Below are positions 15,836 to 26,055 of a DNA stretch of 32,891 bases, one piece after another. The stretch lies in NCBI GenBank assembly GCA_905234625.1, contig CAJOIC010000035.1, positions 1-32,891 on the forward strand. The letters are read 5' to 3'. How positions within the stretch are numbered: the stretch's first letter is position 1; each line of letters starts with the position of its first letter. The notes beneath the pieces were generated by a model. The model did no database searches and had not been told where the DNA came from. It worked only from the letters and a program-made list of their open reading frames with translations. The stretch comes from an uncultured Oscillospiraceae bacterium (GTDB lineage Bacteria; Bacillota; Clostridia; Oscillospirales; Oscillospiraceae). Position numbers and translations under genes: made by a program.

Positions 15836-15859
15836 TTCTATTCGTTCTTATGAAGAAAA

Positions 15860-18001
15860 TCAATCCTTGCGGTCGATGGGCAGACCGGCCTGCTGGCGCT
15901 CCTTGACAGCGTCCTTGCGGCTGAGGTTCACGCGGCCGCGGTCGTCGATCTCGGTGACCTTGACCCAGGTCCAGTCGCCCACGTTCAGGACGTCCTCCAC
16001 CTTCTCGGTGCGCTTGAACTCCAGGTCCTTGATGTGGACCATGCCGTCCTTGCCGGGCACCAGCTCCACGAAGGCCCCGATGGGGATGACCCGGACCACC
16101 TGGCCCCAGTACAGCTGACCCACCTCGGGCACGAAAACGATATTGTCGATGGTCTGCTTCGCGGCGCGGCAGGCCTCGATATCCTGGGAGGCGATATAGA
16201 TGGAGCCGTCGTCCTCGATGTCGATCTTGCAGCCGGTGTCGGCGGTGATCTTCTGGATGACCTTGCCGCCGGAGCCGATGACCTCGCGGATCTTGTCGGG
16301 GTTGATCTTCATCTTGATCATCTTGGGCGCGGTAGCGGCCAGCTCCTTGCGAGGCTCGGAGATGACGGGCAGCATGATCTCGTCCAGGATCTGCAGACGG
16401 GCCTCGTGGGTGATCTCAAAGGCGTTCTTCACGATCTCGTGCTTCAGTCCGTCGTTCTTGAGGTCCATCTGGATGGCGGTGATGCCCTTCTTGGTACCGG
16501 CGACCTTGAAGTCCATCTCGCCGTGGAAGTCCTCGACGCCCTGGATGTCGATGAAGGTGGTGAAATCGTCGCCGTCCTGGATGAGTCCGCAGCTGATGCC
16601 GGCCACGGGAGCCTTGATGGGCACGCCGGCGGCCATGAGGGCCAGGGTGGTGCCGCAGATGGAGCCCTGGGAGGTGGAGCCGTTGGAGCTCAGGACCTCG
16701 CTGACCACGCGGATGGCGTAGGGGAACTCCTCCACGGGCGGGATAACGGCCTCCAGGGCCTTCTCCACCAGAGCGCCGTGACCGTACTCGCGGCGGGAAG
16801 TGCTGCGGCTGGCGCGGGCCTCGCCGGTGGAGTAGCTGGGCATATTGTAGTGGTGCATGAAGCGCTTTTCCGTCTCCTCCCAGATGGTATCGAGCTTCTG
16901 GGCGGCGGAGAGGGTGTTCAGGGTGGCGATGGACAGCACCTGCGTCTGACCGCGGGTGAACAGGCCGGAGCCGTGCACGCCGGGGACCACGTCGATCTCG
17001 GAAGCGAGAGGACGGATCTCGTTCATGGCGCGGCCGTCCACACGCTTGCCCTGCAGCAGCCACTTTTTGACGACCTTCTTCTGCAGCTTGTAGAGGATCT
17101 CATCCATATACTGCATGATGTCGGGATGCTCCTCGGAGTACTTCGCCTCCATGGCGGAGACCCACTCGTTGACGCGGGCCTCGCGGACGTTCTTGTCATC
17201 CGTGTCCATGCAGTACTCCATGCCCTCGAACTCGTTGGCGACCAGCTTCTCGAACAGCTCGTCGTCAAAGGCGGCGTGCTCATACTCGAACTTGGGCTTG
17301 CCGACCTCGGCCACCATCTGATCGATGAGGTCCAGCACGGGCTGGAGCTTCTCGTGAGCCTGGACGATGCCCTCGTACATGATATCGTCGGGGATCTCCT
17401 TGGCCTCGGCCTCGATCATGACGATCTTCTTGTGAGTGGCCGCCACGGTGACGGTCATCTGGTTGACTTCCTTCTCGGCGTGGGTGGGGTTGAAGAGGTA
17501 CTTCTCACCGTCCCAGCCCAGGACGATGCCGGCGATGGGGCCGTTGAAGGGAACGTCGGAGATGGCCACGGCGGCGGCGGCGCCGATCATGGCGGTGATC
17601 TCGGGGGAGCAGTCGGGGTCCACGTTCATGACCTCGCAGGCGATGACGACGTCGTTGCGCAGGTCGGAGGGGAACAGAGGCCGCATGGGGCGGTCGATCA
17701 GGCGGGAGGCCAGGACCGCGGGCAGGCTGGGCTTACCCTCGCGGCGCATGAAGGAGCCGGGGATGCGGCCCACGGCGTAGAGCTTCTCGTTGAAGTCCAC
17801 GGCGAGAGGGAAGTAGTCGATGCCGTCCTTGGGACGGGCGGAGGCGGTCACGGTGCAGAGGACCGTGGTCGCGCCGTACTGGATATAGACGGCGGCGTTG
17901 CACAGCTCCGCCATGCGGCCCACCTCCATCTTCAGGGGACGGCCGCAGTAGTCGATCTCCCAGCGATGGAGATTGTCGAATGTCTTGTGTTTGATGATCA
18001 T
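15860..18001 (-). CDS. pnp: Polyribonucleotide nucleotidyltransferase (PNPase)
   Basis: A 3'-5' phosphorolytic exoribonuclease and degradosome component, 713 aa as expected. Two RNase PH domains are visible: the first with IQYGATTVLCTVTAS, GRIPGSFMRREGKPS and SRLIDRPMRPLFP; the second with RGQTQVLSIATLNT, FMHHYNMPSYSTGEA, RREYGHGALVEKAL and SNGSTSQGSICGTTLALMAAG. The end carries a KH domain (VIGSGGKVIQKI) and an S1 domain (GQLYWGQVVRVIPIGAFVEL, VNLSRKDA). The ATG at 18001 follows AAAGG. It lies behind rpsO in the widespread rpsO-pnp order, separated by hairpins that probably lower read-through. Confidence 0.97.
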   Translation of the reverse strand: MIIKHKTFDNLHRWEIDYCGRPLKMEVGRMAELCNAAVYIQYGATTVLCTVTASARPKDGIDYFPLAVDFNEKLYAVGRIPGSFMRREGKPSLPAVLASRLIDRPMRPLFPSDLRNDVVIACEVMNVDPDCSPEITAMIGAAAAVAISDVPFNGPIAGIVLGWDGEKYLFNPTHAEKEVNQMTVTVAATHKKIVMIEAEAKEIPDDIMYEGIVQAHEKLQPVLDLIDQMVAEVGKPKFEYEHAAFDDELFEKLVANEFEGMEYCMDTDDKNVREARVNEWVSAMEAKYSEEHPDIMQYMDEILYKLQKKVVKKWLLQGKRVDGRAMNEIRPLASEIDVVPGVHGSGLFTRGQTQVLSIATLNTLSAAQKLDTIWEETEKRFMHHYNMPSYSTGEARASRSTSRREYGHGALVEKALEAVIPPVEEFPYAIRVVSEVLSSNGSTSQGSICGTTLALMAAGVPIKAPVAGISCGLIQDGDDFTTFIDIQGVEDFHGEMDFKVAGTKKGITAIQMDLKNDGLKHEIVKNAFEITHEARLQILDEIMLPVISEPRKELAATAPKMIKMKINPDKIREVIGSGGKVIQKITADTGCKIDIEDDGSIYIASQDIEACRAAKQTIDNIVFVPEVGQLYWGQVVRVIPIGAFVELVPGKDGMVHIKDLEFKRTEKVEDVLNVGDWTWVKVTEIDDRGRVNLSRKDAVKERQQAGLPIDRKD

Positions 18002-18042
18002 TTTTCTCTTACCTTTCGTTACTCGATTCTTATTCTATCCAG

Positions 18043-18060
18043 AAAAAACGCTTGGCGTTT
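18043..18060 (-). terminator. Second, short terminator-like hairpin before pnp
   Basis: On the minus strand AAACGC-CAA-GCGTTT followed by more T residues. A 6-bp stem 10 nt downstream of the main rpsO terminator. Weak alone, it may back up the first or act as a processing site. Confidence 0.45.
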
Positions 18061-18070
18061 GATATGGCGC

Positions 18071-18106
18071 AAAAAAGAGAGGGGATATATTAAGTTATCC
18101 CCTCTC
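18071..18106 (-). terminator. Terminator / attenuator between rpsO and pnp
   Basis: A perfect 11-bp stem (18077-18087 with 18096-18106), 8-base loop, followed on the minus strand by TTTTTT (18076-18071). It is placed 39 bp after the rpsO stop. Since pnp has no convincing promoter of its own, partial read-through is the likely source of pnp mRNA. Confidence 0.88.
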
Positions 18107-18145
18107 AAAAACCTTCATAACCCTCAGAAATGCAAGTAAAAGAGC

Positions 18146-18412
18146 TTACTTACGGATGCCAAGCTTGGCAATGATAGCGCGGTAGCGCTCGATGTCGTTC
18201 TTCGCCACATAGTCCAGCAGGCGGCGGCGCTTACCGATCATCTTGAACAGGCCCTGACGGGAGTGGTTGTCCTTCTTGTGGACCTTCAGGTGCTCGGTGA
18301 GCTGGTTGATGCGCTCGGTGAGGATGGCGATCTGGACCTCGGGGGAACCGGTGTCGTTCTCGTGGGTCTTGTTGTTCTCGATGATGGCGGTCTTCTGGTC
18401 TTTCGTGATCAT
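18146..18412 (-). CDS. rpsO: 30S ribosomal protein S15
   Basis: A primary 16S-binding protein of the 30S platform. The 88-aa length is standard. It has the S15 signature [37 protein letters not shown] (in pieces: [23 protein letters not shown]) and [10 protein letters not shown]. The ATG at 18412 follows AAAGGAAG. It has a strong promoter at 18509-18537 and a GC-rich leader of about 90 nt that may bind S15 for autoregulation. pnp follows downstream. Confidence 0.98.
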   Translation of the reverse strand: MITKDQKTAIIENNKTHENDTGSPEVQIAILTERINQLTEHLKVHKKDNHSRQGLFKMIGKRRRLLDYVAKNDIERYRAIIAKLGIRK

Positions 18413-18502
18413 GGTTATACTCTTCCTTTCGAAAATTTGCTAAGCCCTGCGGCTGAGTGGCGGGTCGTATAGCTCCCGGGACCAAGCGCGCGGGCAACAG
18501 TC
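18413..18502 (-). promoter_or_regulatory. GC-rich rpsO leader, candidate S15 autoregulatory RNA
   Basis: About 90 nt between the promoter and the rpsO ATG, much more GC-rich than other leaders here, with several short complementary segments (GGAC with GTCC, CCC with GGG around GCCACTCAGCCGCA). rpsO leaders in many phyla fold into S15-binding structures that repress translation. The presence of one here is inferred from position and composition; I could not derive a unique fold. Confidence 0.4.
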
Positions 18503-18508
18503 CATGGA

Positions 18509-18537
18509 ATAATATCACACGCGGGCGGATTTGTCAA
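18509..18537 (-). promoter_or_regulatory. Promoter of rpsO
   Basis: On the minus strand TTGACA (18532-18537, perfect), 17 bp, TATTAT (18509-18514). It starts only a few bases after the typA stop codon (18541-18543). No terminator separates typA from it, so typA read-through may also feed rpsO. Confidence 0.88.
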
Positions 18538-18540
18538 ACA

Positions 18541-20355
<1,815 letters not shown>

Positions 20356-20405
20356 AGTCTTTTCTTCCTTCACTCTGTACGATTACATTATTTACACAAA
20401 AAGGT

Positions 20406-20434
20406 ATTTTATCATCTCATCCCGGGAAAAGCAA
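20406..20434 (-). promoter_or_regulatory. Promoter of typA
   Basis: On the minus strand TTGCTT (20429-20434), 17 bp, TAAAAT (20406-20411) with an extended -10 TG. The start codon is about 50 bp downstream. Confidence 0.68.
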
Positions 20435-20459
20435 TACCGCCGAACAACAAGAATTATAA

Positions 20460-20488
20460 TTGCAATCTATTGACCTTTATGATATATT
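20460..20488 (+). promoter_or_regulatory. Promoter of the MATE-yfbR operon
   Basis: TTGCAA (20460-20465), 17 bp, TATATT (20483-20488), identical hexamers and spacing to the sugar transferase promoter at 5353-5381. The start codon is 38 bp beyond the -10 box. Confidence 0.72.
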
Positions 20489-20526
20489 TAGGGTTACTGT
20501 AAAAAAGCGGGAGAGGAGGGCTTTCC

Positions 20527-21888
20527 ATGGCCGCCGTAGGAAAACGCGATATGACCCAGGGAGCGGAGTGGAAGCACATCCTCCTGTTCTCCCTGCCCAT
20601 CATGGCGGGCAACCTCCTCCAGCAGCTGTACAACACCGTGGACGGCATCGTAGTGGGAAATTTCGTCTCCCAGAATGCCCTGGCCGCCGCCGGGACCTCC
20701 GGGACCCTGGCGTTTCTGTTCCTGGCGTTTTCCATCGGCTTCGGGAACGGCGCGGGCATCATGATCGCCCAGCTCTTCGGCGCGAGGCAGTATGATGAGC
20801 TCAAAAGCGCCGTATCCACCTCCCTCATCCTCCTGGTGGGGATGGGCGCGGTGTTCTCCGTGTTCGGCTGCGTCTTCGCCCGGGGGCTCCTCCACGGGCT
20901 CATGAACGTTGCGGAGGGGGAGGTCCTGGAGCTGGCCGTGGAGTACTTCACCATCTACGCTCTGGGCTTCATCCTGCAGTTTATCTATAACACCGTGGCC
21001 GCCATCCTCCGGGCCGTGGGGGACAGTCAGGCGACGCTCTACTTCCTTTTGGTGAGCTCCGTCATCAACATCGGCCTGGACCTGCTGTTCGTCATCAGCT
21101 TCCGCTGGGGCGTGGCGGGCGCCGCCATCGCCACCGTGCTCAGCCAGCTGGGCAGCGCGGCGGTCTCCGTGGCGTACATGTTCAAAAAATACCCCATCTT
21201 CCGGTTCGCCAAGGGCGAATTCGTCTTCAAGCGGGAAAAATGCATTCTCTGCCTGCGGCTCGGTGTGCCCAACACCATCCAGCAGTCCATCGTCAGCTTC
21301 GGCAACATCTTCATGCAGCGGCTCGTCAACTCCTTCGGCGAGGCCGCCATGGCCGCCTTCACCGTGGGCGTGCGGCTGGAGAGCTACCTCTTCGTGCCCG
21401 CCGTGGGCCTGAGCGTGGGCGTGTCGAACTTCACCGCCCAGAACGTGGGCGCCGGGGAGATCGACCGGGTGAAACGGGGCAGCCGGGCCTCCGTCGGCAT
21501 CGTGCTCATCATCGCCTTTACCCTGGAGCTGCTGTCCTACATCTTCGCCGCGCCTCTGGCAAGACTCTTCGGCGTGGAGGGCGAGGCCCTGACCCTCAGC
21601 ATCTCCTATATTCGCTTCCTGTCGTTCTTCTTCTGGATGTTCGCCGTGTATATCTGCTATTCCGGCCTGTTCCAGGGTGCGGGCGACGTGATCTTCGCCA
21701 TGGCGGGCTCCCTGCTGTCGCTGGCGGTGCGCGTGATCGCCGCATACACCATGGTGCGCGTTTTCGGCGTGGACTTTTCCGCTGTCTGGATTGCCATGCC
21801 CATCGGCTGGATCTTCTGCCTGGCCATGGCCGTCTGGCGCTATCTCTCCGGCGGCTGGCAGGAGAAAGGAATCGTGAAGCATGGATAA
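20527..21888 (+). CDS. MATE family efflux transporter
   Basis: A 453-aa multidrug/toxin extrusion exporter expected to have 12 membrane helices and to use a Na+ or H+ gradient. The family start is visible (LLFSLPIMAGNLLQQLYNTVDGIVVGNFVSQNALAAAG in pieces: MAGNLLQQLYNTVD, GIVVGNFV), with RAVGDSQATLYFLLVSSVINIGLD in the middle (RAVGDSQ, INIGLDLLFV) and a second-half repeat PNTIQQSIVSFGN. The ribosome site is GGAGGG. It overlaps the next gene by 8 bp. Substrate unknown. Confidence 0.93.
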   Translation: MAAVGKRDMTQGAEWKHILLFSLPIMAGNLLQQLYNTVDGIVVGNFVSQNALAAAGTSGTLAFLFLAFSIGFGNGAGIMIAQLFGARQYDELKSAVSTSLILLVGMGAVFSVFGCVFARGLLHGLMNVAEGEVLELAVEYFTIYALGFILQFIYNTVAAILRAVGDSQATLYFLLVSSVINIGLDLLFVISFRWGVAGAAIATVLSQLGSAAVSVAYMFKKYPIFRFAKGEFVFKREKCILCLRLGVPNTIQQSIVSFGNIFMQRLVNSFGEAAMAAFTVGVRLESYLFVPAVGLSVGVSNFTAQNVGAGEIDRVKRGSRASVGIVLIIAFTLELLSYIFAAPLARLFGVEGEALTLSISYIRFLSFFFWMFAVYICYSGLFQGAGDVIFAMAGSLLSLAVRVIAAYTMVRVFGVDFSAVWIAMPIGWIFCLAMAVWRYLSGGWQEKGIVKHG

Positions 21889-22489
21889 CTTTTACGCCCT
21901 CATGGCCCGGATGAAGAACATCGGCCGCTGGTCGCTGATGCGCTCCGTGACCCCCGAAAACGTCCAGGAGCACAGCCACATGGTGGCGGTGCTGGCCCAC
22001 GCCCTCGCCGTCATCCGGCGGGACGTGTTCGGCCTTCCCGCGGACCCCGACGCCTGCGCGGCGGCGGCGCTCTTCCATGACGCGGCGGAGATCCTCACCG
22101 GCGATCTTCCCACCCCCATCAAGTACAACAACCCCGAGATCATGGCGGCCTACCGCCAGGTGGAGGCGGCGGCCTCGGAAAAGCTCCTGACCATGCTCCC
22201 GGCGGAGCTTCGCCCCGCCTATGAGCCCCTTCTCACCGAGCCCGCGCCGGAGATAAAGTCCATCGTGAAGGCGGCGGACAAGCTGGCGGCCTACATCAAA
22301 TGCATCGAGGAGCGCCGTGCCGGGAACGACGAGTTCCGCCTCGCGGAGCAGAAGTCCCTCGACACCCTCCGGGGCTATGCCATGCCGGAGGTGGACTATT
22401 TCCTGGAGCGGTTCATCCCCGCCTTCGAGAAGACCCTGGACGAGCAGGGGACCATGGAGTACCGTGAGCCTGCCAGGCCCGGACAATGA
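21881..22489 (+). CDS. yfbR: YfbR-like HD-domain 5'-deoxynucleotidase
   Basis: A 202-aa metal-dependent phosphohydrolase that dephosphorylates deoxyribonucleoside 5'-monophosphates in E. coli. It matches YfbR with [12 protein letters not shown] near residue 11, [13 protein letters not shown] (first metal His), [19 protein letters not shown] (the HD pair and following signature) and [12 protein letters not shown] (distal Asp). Its ATG overlaps the MATE stop region (ATGGATAA), so it is translationally coupled. A nucleotidase with an exporter may be housekeeping only. Confidence 0.92.
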   Translation: MDNFYALMARMKNIGRWSLMRSVTPENVQEHSHMVAVLAHALAVIRRDVFGLPADPDACAAAALFHDAAEILTGDLPTPIKYNNPEIMAAYRQVEAAASEKLLTMLPAELRPAYEPLLTEPAPEIKSIVKAADKLAAYIKCIEERRAGNDEFRLAEQKSLDTLRGYAMPEVDYFLERFIPAFEKTLDEQGTMEYREPARPGQ

Positions 22490-22523
22490 CCAAGTGAAAA
22501 ATCCGAAAAGGAGTAATAATATT

Positions 22524-23957
22524 ATGCGTATGCGTGCAGAAGACAAGACCATGGACAAGATCAAGGCCCTCTGCCAGAACCGGGGCTTCATCTTCGCCGG
22601 CTCCGAGATCTACGGCGGTCTCGCGAACAGCTGGGACTACGGTCCTCTGGGCGTTCTCATGAAGCAGAACGTCAAGAACGCCTGGTGGAAGAAATTCGTC
22701 CAGGAGTGCCCCTACAATGTGGGCCTGGACGCGGGCATCCTCATGAACCCCCGGGTATGGGAGGCCTCCGGCCACGTCACCAACTTCAACGACCCCCTCA
22801 TCGACTGCAAGGGCTGCAAGCGCCGTCACCGCGCGGACAAGCTCATCGAGGAGTGGGCCCTGGAAAACAAGATCGACGCGAACGTCGAGGCCATGACGAA
22901 CGACGAGATGGTGGACTACATCCGGGAGAAAAACATCCCCTGCCCCGGCTGCGGCGCCTGCAACTTCTCCGACATCAAGAAGTTCAACCTCATGTTCAAG
23001 ACCCATCAGGGCGTCACCCAGGAGAGCGGCACGGACGTGTATCTCCGCCCGGAGACCGCCCAGGGCATCTTTGTGGACTACAAGAACGTCCTGCGCACCA
23101 CCCGCCGGAAGATCCCCTTCGGCATCTGCCAGATCGGCAAGTCCTTCCGCAACGAGATCACCCCGGGCAACTTCACCTTCCGCATCCTGGAGTTCGAGCA
23201 GATGGAGCTGGAGTTCTTCTGCGAGCCGGACACCGACCTCGAGTGGTTCCAGTACTGGCGCACCTTCTGCCATGAGTGGCTCCTGGGCCTTGGCATGACC
23301 GACGAATACCTCCGCCTCCGCGACCACTCCCCCGAGGAGCTGAGCTTCTACTCCAAGGCCACCACGGACTTCGAGTATCTCTTCCCCTTCGGCTGGGGCG
23401 AGCTCTGGGGCATCGCGGACCGCACGAATTACGACCTCACCCAGCACCAGACCTTCTCCGGCGAGAAGATGGAATACAAGGAAGAGGGCAAGGAGGGGTA
23501 CATCCCCTACGTCATCGAGCCCTCCCTGGGCGCGGACCGCGCCATGCTGGCCTTCCTCGTGGACGCCTACGACGAGGAGCAGGTGGGCGTCGATAAGAAG
23601 GGCAACCCCGATATCCGCACCGTCCTGCACCTGCATCCCGCCCTGGCTCCCTACAAGGTCGCCGTACTGCCCCTGTCCAAGAAGGAGGTCCTCACCGGCC
23701 CCGCCAAGGAGCTGTACGCCGAGCTGTCCAAGGAGTTCTCCTGCGACTATGACGAGACCGGCTCCATCGGCAAGCGCTACCGCCGCGAGGACGAGATCGG
23801 CACCCCCTTCTGCGTGACCCTGGACTTCCAGACCGTGGGCGACGATACCATGCCCACCGACAACTGCGTCACCGTCCGGGAGCGGGACTCCATGGAGCAG
23901 GTGCGCATCCCCATGAGCGAGGTAAAGGACTACATCGCCCAGCGGGTGAAGTATTGA
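22524..23957 (+). CDS. glyS: Glycyl-tRNA synthetase, single-chain dimeric type
   Basis: A class II aminoacyl-tRNA synthetase, 477 aa, of the alpha2 type found in many Firmicutes, archaea and eukaryotes rather than the alpha2beta2 type. The chosen ATG at 22524 has AAAAGGAG upstream; in-frame codons further 5' belong to the overlapping yfbR region. Motif 1 region: [12 protein letters not shown] and [17 protein letters not shown]. Zinc-type cysteines: DCKGCK and CPGCGACNF. Motif 2: [34 protein letters not shown] in pieces. Motif 3: [17 protein letters not shown]. The C-terminal anticodon-binding domain is [14 protein letters not shown] to the end. It follows yfbR by 34 bp. Confidence 0.97.
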   Translation: MRMRAEDKTMDKIKALCQNRGFIFAGSEIYGGLANSWDYGPLGVLMKQNVKNAWWKKFVQECPYNVGLDAGILMNPRVWEASGHVTNFNDPLIDCKGCKRRHRADKLIEEWALENKIDANVEAMTNDEMVDYIREKNIPCPGCGACNFSDIKKFNLMFKTHQGVTQESGTDVYLRPETAQGIFVDYKNVLRTTRRKIPFGICQIGKSFRNEITPGNFTFRILEFEQMELEFFCEPDTDLEWFQYWRTFCHEWLLGLGMTDEYLRLRDHSPEELSFYSKATTDFEYLFPFGWGELWGIADRTNYDLTQHQTFSGEKMEYKEEGKEGYIPYVIEPSLGADRAMLAFLVDAYDEEQVGVDKKGNPDIRTVLHLHPALAPYKVAVLPLSKKEVLTGPAKELYAELSKEFSCDYDETGSIGKRYRREDEIGTPFCVTLDFQTVGDDTMPTDNCVTVRERDSMEQVRIPMSEVKDYIAQRVKY

Positions 23958-23986
23958 TCTATTCGCTCCTAAGGCTCAGTTTCCCG

Positions 23987-24007
23987 ACCTTTTTGCGCCC
24001 GGTAACG
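23987..24007. repeat. Dispersed 21-bp intergenic repeat, copy 2
   Basis: ACCTTTTTGCGCCCGGT followed by AACG; 20 of 21 positions match the copy at 14349-14369. It lies just after the glycyl-tRNA synthetase stop and before a small membrane-protein gene, in the same orientation as copy 1. Confidence 0.65.
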
Positions 24008-24039
24008 GAAATCAACTTTTCATTAAGGACTGGTATTCA

Positions 24040-24417
24040 TTGGACGTCAAAAAAGCACCCGAACAGGAGCCCCACGCCACCGCGGGCCAGGCCTTCATCA
24101 GCCGCATCGGCCCAGCGGGGATGGCCCTGTTCCTCATCCTTGCCGTGCTGGTGACGGCCATCTGCCTCACCTCCGGCCGGGACCCCATCCCGGGCTACAA
24201 GGCCCCGGAGACCACGGAGTATTACGCCGCCCATCCGGAGGAGCTCATAACAGAGCTCCAGACGAACGTCTTCCCCGCGCTGCCGGACTACGCCATCACC
24301 GCGAGTCTTGCGGAGGACGGCACCGTGACCGTCGCCGTGACGGAGGGAAACTTCGTCGCCGCCAGAGCCGCGCTCCTGCGGTACTTCGACCTGAGCCTCT
24401 TCACCTTTATAGAATAA
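24040..24417 (+). CDS. Small single-pass membrane protein of unknown function
   Basis: A 125-aa protein with a TTG start at 24040, preceded by AAGGA at about 10 bases. A hydrophilic N-terminus is followed by one membrane segment (MALFLILAVLVTAICL, around residues 28-45) and then an acidic extracytoplasmic or cytoplasmic domain (YYAAHPEELITELQ, NVFPALPDYAITASL). I do not recognise the family. It lies 82 bp after glyS and before a terminator, so it is probably the end of that transcript. Codon use resembles its neighbours, which supports a real gene. Confidence 0.7.
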   Translation: MDVKKAPEQEPHATAGQAFISRIGPAGMALFLILAVLVTAICLTSGRDPIPGYKAPETTEYYAAHPEELITELQTNVFPALPDYAITASLAEDGTVTVAVTEGNFVAARAALLRYFDLSLFTFIE

Positions 24418-24424
24418 CGCAGAT

Positions 24425-24456
24425 GACCGGCGCGCCGCCTTCGCGGTACGCCGGTC
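24425..24456. terminator. Terminator after the small membrane-protein gene
   Basis: Stem GACCGGCG (24425-24432) with CGCCGGTC (24449-24456), with an inner 4-bp CCGC/GCGG hairpin capped by CTTC, followed by GTTTCTTTTG. It lies between convergent genes and may also serve the leftward MATE gene. Confidence 0.75.
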
Positions 24457-24471
24457 GTTTCTTTTGTCATA

Positions 24472-25842
24472 TCACACCTGCTCCGTCAGGAGCTTCCGGC
24501 TCTTCCATCGGCCGGAGAAGACATACAGCCAGCCCCAGATCACCGACACGAACCCCGCCAGAGCGCTGCCCCACCAGTAGGCCGAGGGCCCATCGATCAC
24601 CGCCGCCAGCAGGACGCTCAGCCCGATGCGGGCCACGACGCCGTCCATCAGAGCGATGATGAGATTCAGGTTCACGTGGCCGATGCCGTTGAGGAAGCCC
24701 AGAGGCGTGCTCATAAGGGCGAAGCTCAGGTACATGACGATCTGCACGCGCATATACTGCGGCGCCATGTCCAGAACGGCTCCCTCCGAGGTGAAGAGGC
24801 CGAACACCTGCCTGGGCAGGAACAGACACGCCAGCACCGCCAGCAGCCAGAAGACCAGGGTGCAGGCCGTGGAGATCCACAGGGTCTTTTTCACCCGGTC
24901 CTGACGATGGGCGGCGATGTTCTGGCCGGTGAAGGTGCCCACGGCGGCCTGCATGGCGTTGGTCACCACGGTGGCCAGGGAGTATAGCTTCGTGCCCACG
25001 CCGTTCACCGCGGATACGATGACGCCGTAGGAGTTCACCCAGCCGTTTACGAACAGCATGGAGATATTGATGGCGATGGTCTGCACCGCCAGGGGCGCAG
25101 CCAGACGCAGGATGGTGCTCAGGGTCCGCCGGTCCATGCGGAAGCTCTCGCGCTTGAAGTCGAAGCCCAGCTTGTCCCTGTTCCGGTAGAGGTAGACGAT
25201 GCAGACCGCAGCCCCCATGAACTGGGCAAGGCTCGTGGCGATGGCGGCGCCCTTGGCCCGCATGCCAAGGCCCGCCACAAGGATCAGGTCCAGGATGATG
25301 TTCCCGATGGCGGCAGCCGCCACGAAATACGTGGGGTGCTTGGAGTCGCCCATACCCCGCAGCAGAGCGCTGAGGCCGCCGTTGAGGTAGGTGAAGGGGA
25401 TGCCCAGGCAGCACCAGAACATGTACTCCACCGCGTCGTTCCAGGCCTCCGCGGGGGTGTTCATGGCCCTGAGCAGCGGCGTATAGGCAGCGAGGCCCAG
25501 CGCCGTCACCACAACAGACAGGATGATGGTAAAGGTGAAGGAGGTGCCGATGGTGGTGCGGACGCCTTCTCTGTCCCCGGCGCCCACCTGCTGGGCGATG
25601 AGGATCTGTCCGCCGCTGGCAAGGCCGATGCCAAGGCAGTACAGCAGGATGGTGATCTGTCCGGAGGTCGAGACCGCCGAGAGGCCCGCGCTGCCCACGA
25701 ACTGGCCCACCACGGCCATGTCCACCAGGTTATACAGGGTGTGGAGCAGGTTCCCCAGCACCACCGGCAGCGCAAAGAGCAGGATCTGCTTCGTCAGCGG
25801 TCCCTCGCTCAGATTTCGGATCAGGGTATCGTTCTCTTTCAT
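24472..25842 (-). CDS. MATE family efflux transporter (second copy)
   Basis: A 456-aa MATE exporter, only distantly like the one at 20527. The start LLFALPVVLGNLLHTLYNLVDMAVVGQFVG (in pieces: LPVVLGNLLHTLYNLVD) is diagnostic; LRGMGDSKHPTYFVA and NIILDLILVAGLG match the mid-protein family pattern, and LRLAAPLAVQTIAINIS begins the second half. The ATG at 25842 has GGAGG at 5 bases; an upstream in-frame ATG is less well placed. Single-gene transcript with its own promoter. Substrate unknown. Confidence 0.93.
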   Translation of the reverse strand: MKENDTLIRNLSEGPLTKQILLFALPVVLGNLLHTLYNLVDMAVVGQFVGSAGLSAVSTSGQITILLYCLGIGLASGGQILIAQQVGAGDREGVRTTIGTSFTFTIILSVVVTALGLAAYTPLLRAMNTPAEAWNDAVEYMFWCCLGIPFTYLNGGLSALLRGMGDSKHPTYFVAAAAIGNIILDLILVAGLGMRAKGAAIATSLAQFMGAAVCIVYLYRNRDKLGFDFKRESFRMDRRTLSTILRLAAPLAVQTIAINISMLFVNGWVNSYGVIVSAVNGVGTKLYSLATVVTNAMQAAVGTFTGQNIAAHRQDRVKKTLWISTACTLVFWLLAVLACLFLPRQVFGLFTSEGAVLDMAPQYMRVQIVMYLSFALMSTPLGFLNGIGHVNLNLIIALMDGVVARIGLSVLLAAVIDGPSAYWWGSALAGFVSVIWGWLYVFSGRWKSRKLLTEQV

Positions 25843-25874
25843 AACGTCCTCCATGCACTCAAACACGGATTGTT

Positions 25875-25903
25875 ATTATAGCATGGACCGAAGCGGATTG
25901 CAT
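25875..25903 (-). promoter_or_regulatory. Promoter of the second MATE gene
   Basis: On the minus strand ATGCAA (25898-25903), 17 bp, TATAAT (25875-25880) with an extended -10 TGC. It lies about 30 bp before the start codon. Confidence 0.68.
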
Positions 25904-25973
25904 CACATTTACATATATTTATTTTTTGACATACGAACGACGATACAGGGTCACTCCCGCCCCGCCTTCGCTC

Positions 25974-26002
25974 TTGACAAGAACCATGTGAAACATTAAA
26001 CT
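25974..26002 (+). promoter_or_regulatory. Promoter of the 26056 secreted-protein gene
   Basis: TTGACA (25974-25979, perfect), 17 bp, TAAACT (25997-26002). A small hairpin CGCAG-TCGAT-CTGCG lies in the leader just before the ribosome site GAGAGGAGG. Confidence 0.7.
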
Positions 26003-26055
26003 TGATTTATAGGACGCGCAGTCGATCTGCGTAAATTCTGAGAGGAGGAACCGAT

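Noticed and set aside
15554-15853. Natural C-terminal extension of the UPF0210 protein in its original frame
   Set aside because: The Arg/His/Gly-rich tail is out-of-frame nonsense; the conserved C-terminus is present in a neighbouring frame.
16034-18139. 701-codon open frame antisense to pnp
   Set aside because: Covers the conserved PNPase gene and reads as Gly/Asp/Leu/His repeats without domain motifs.
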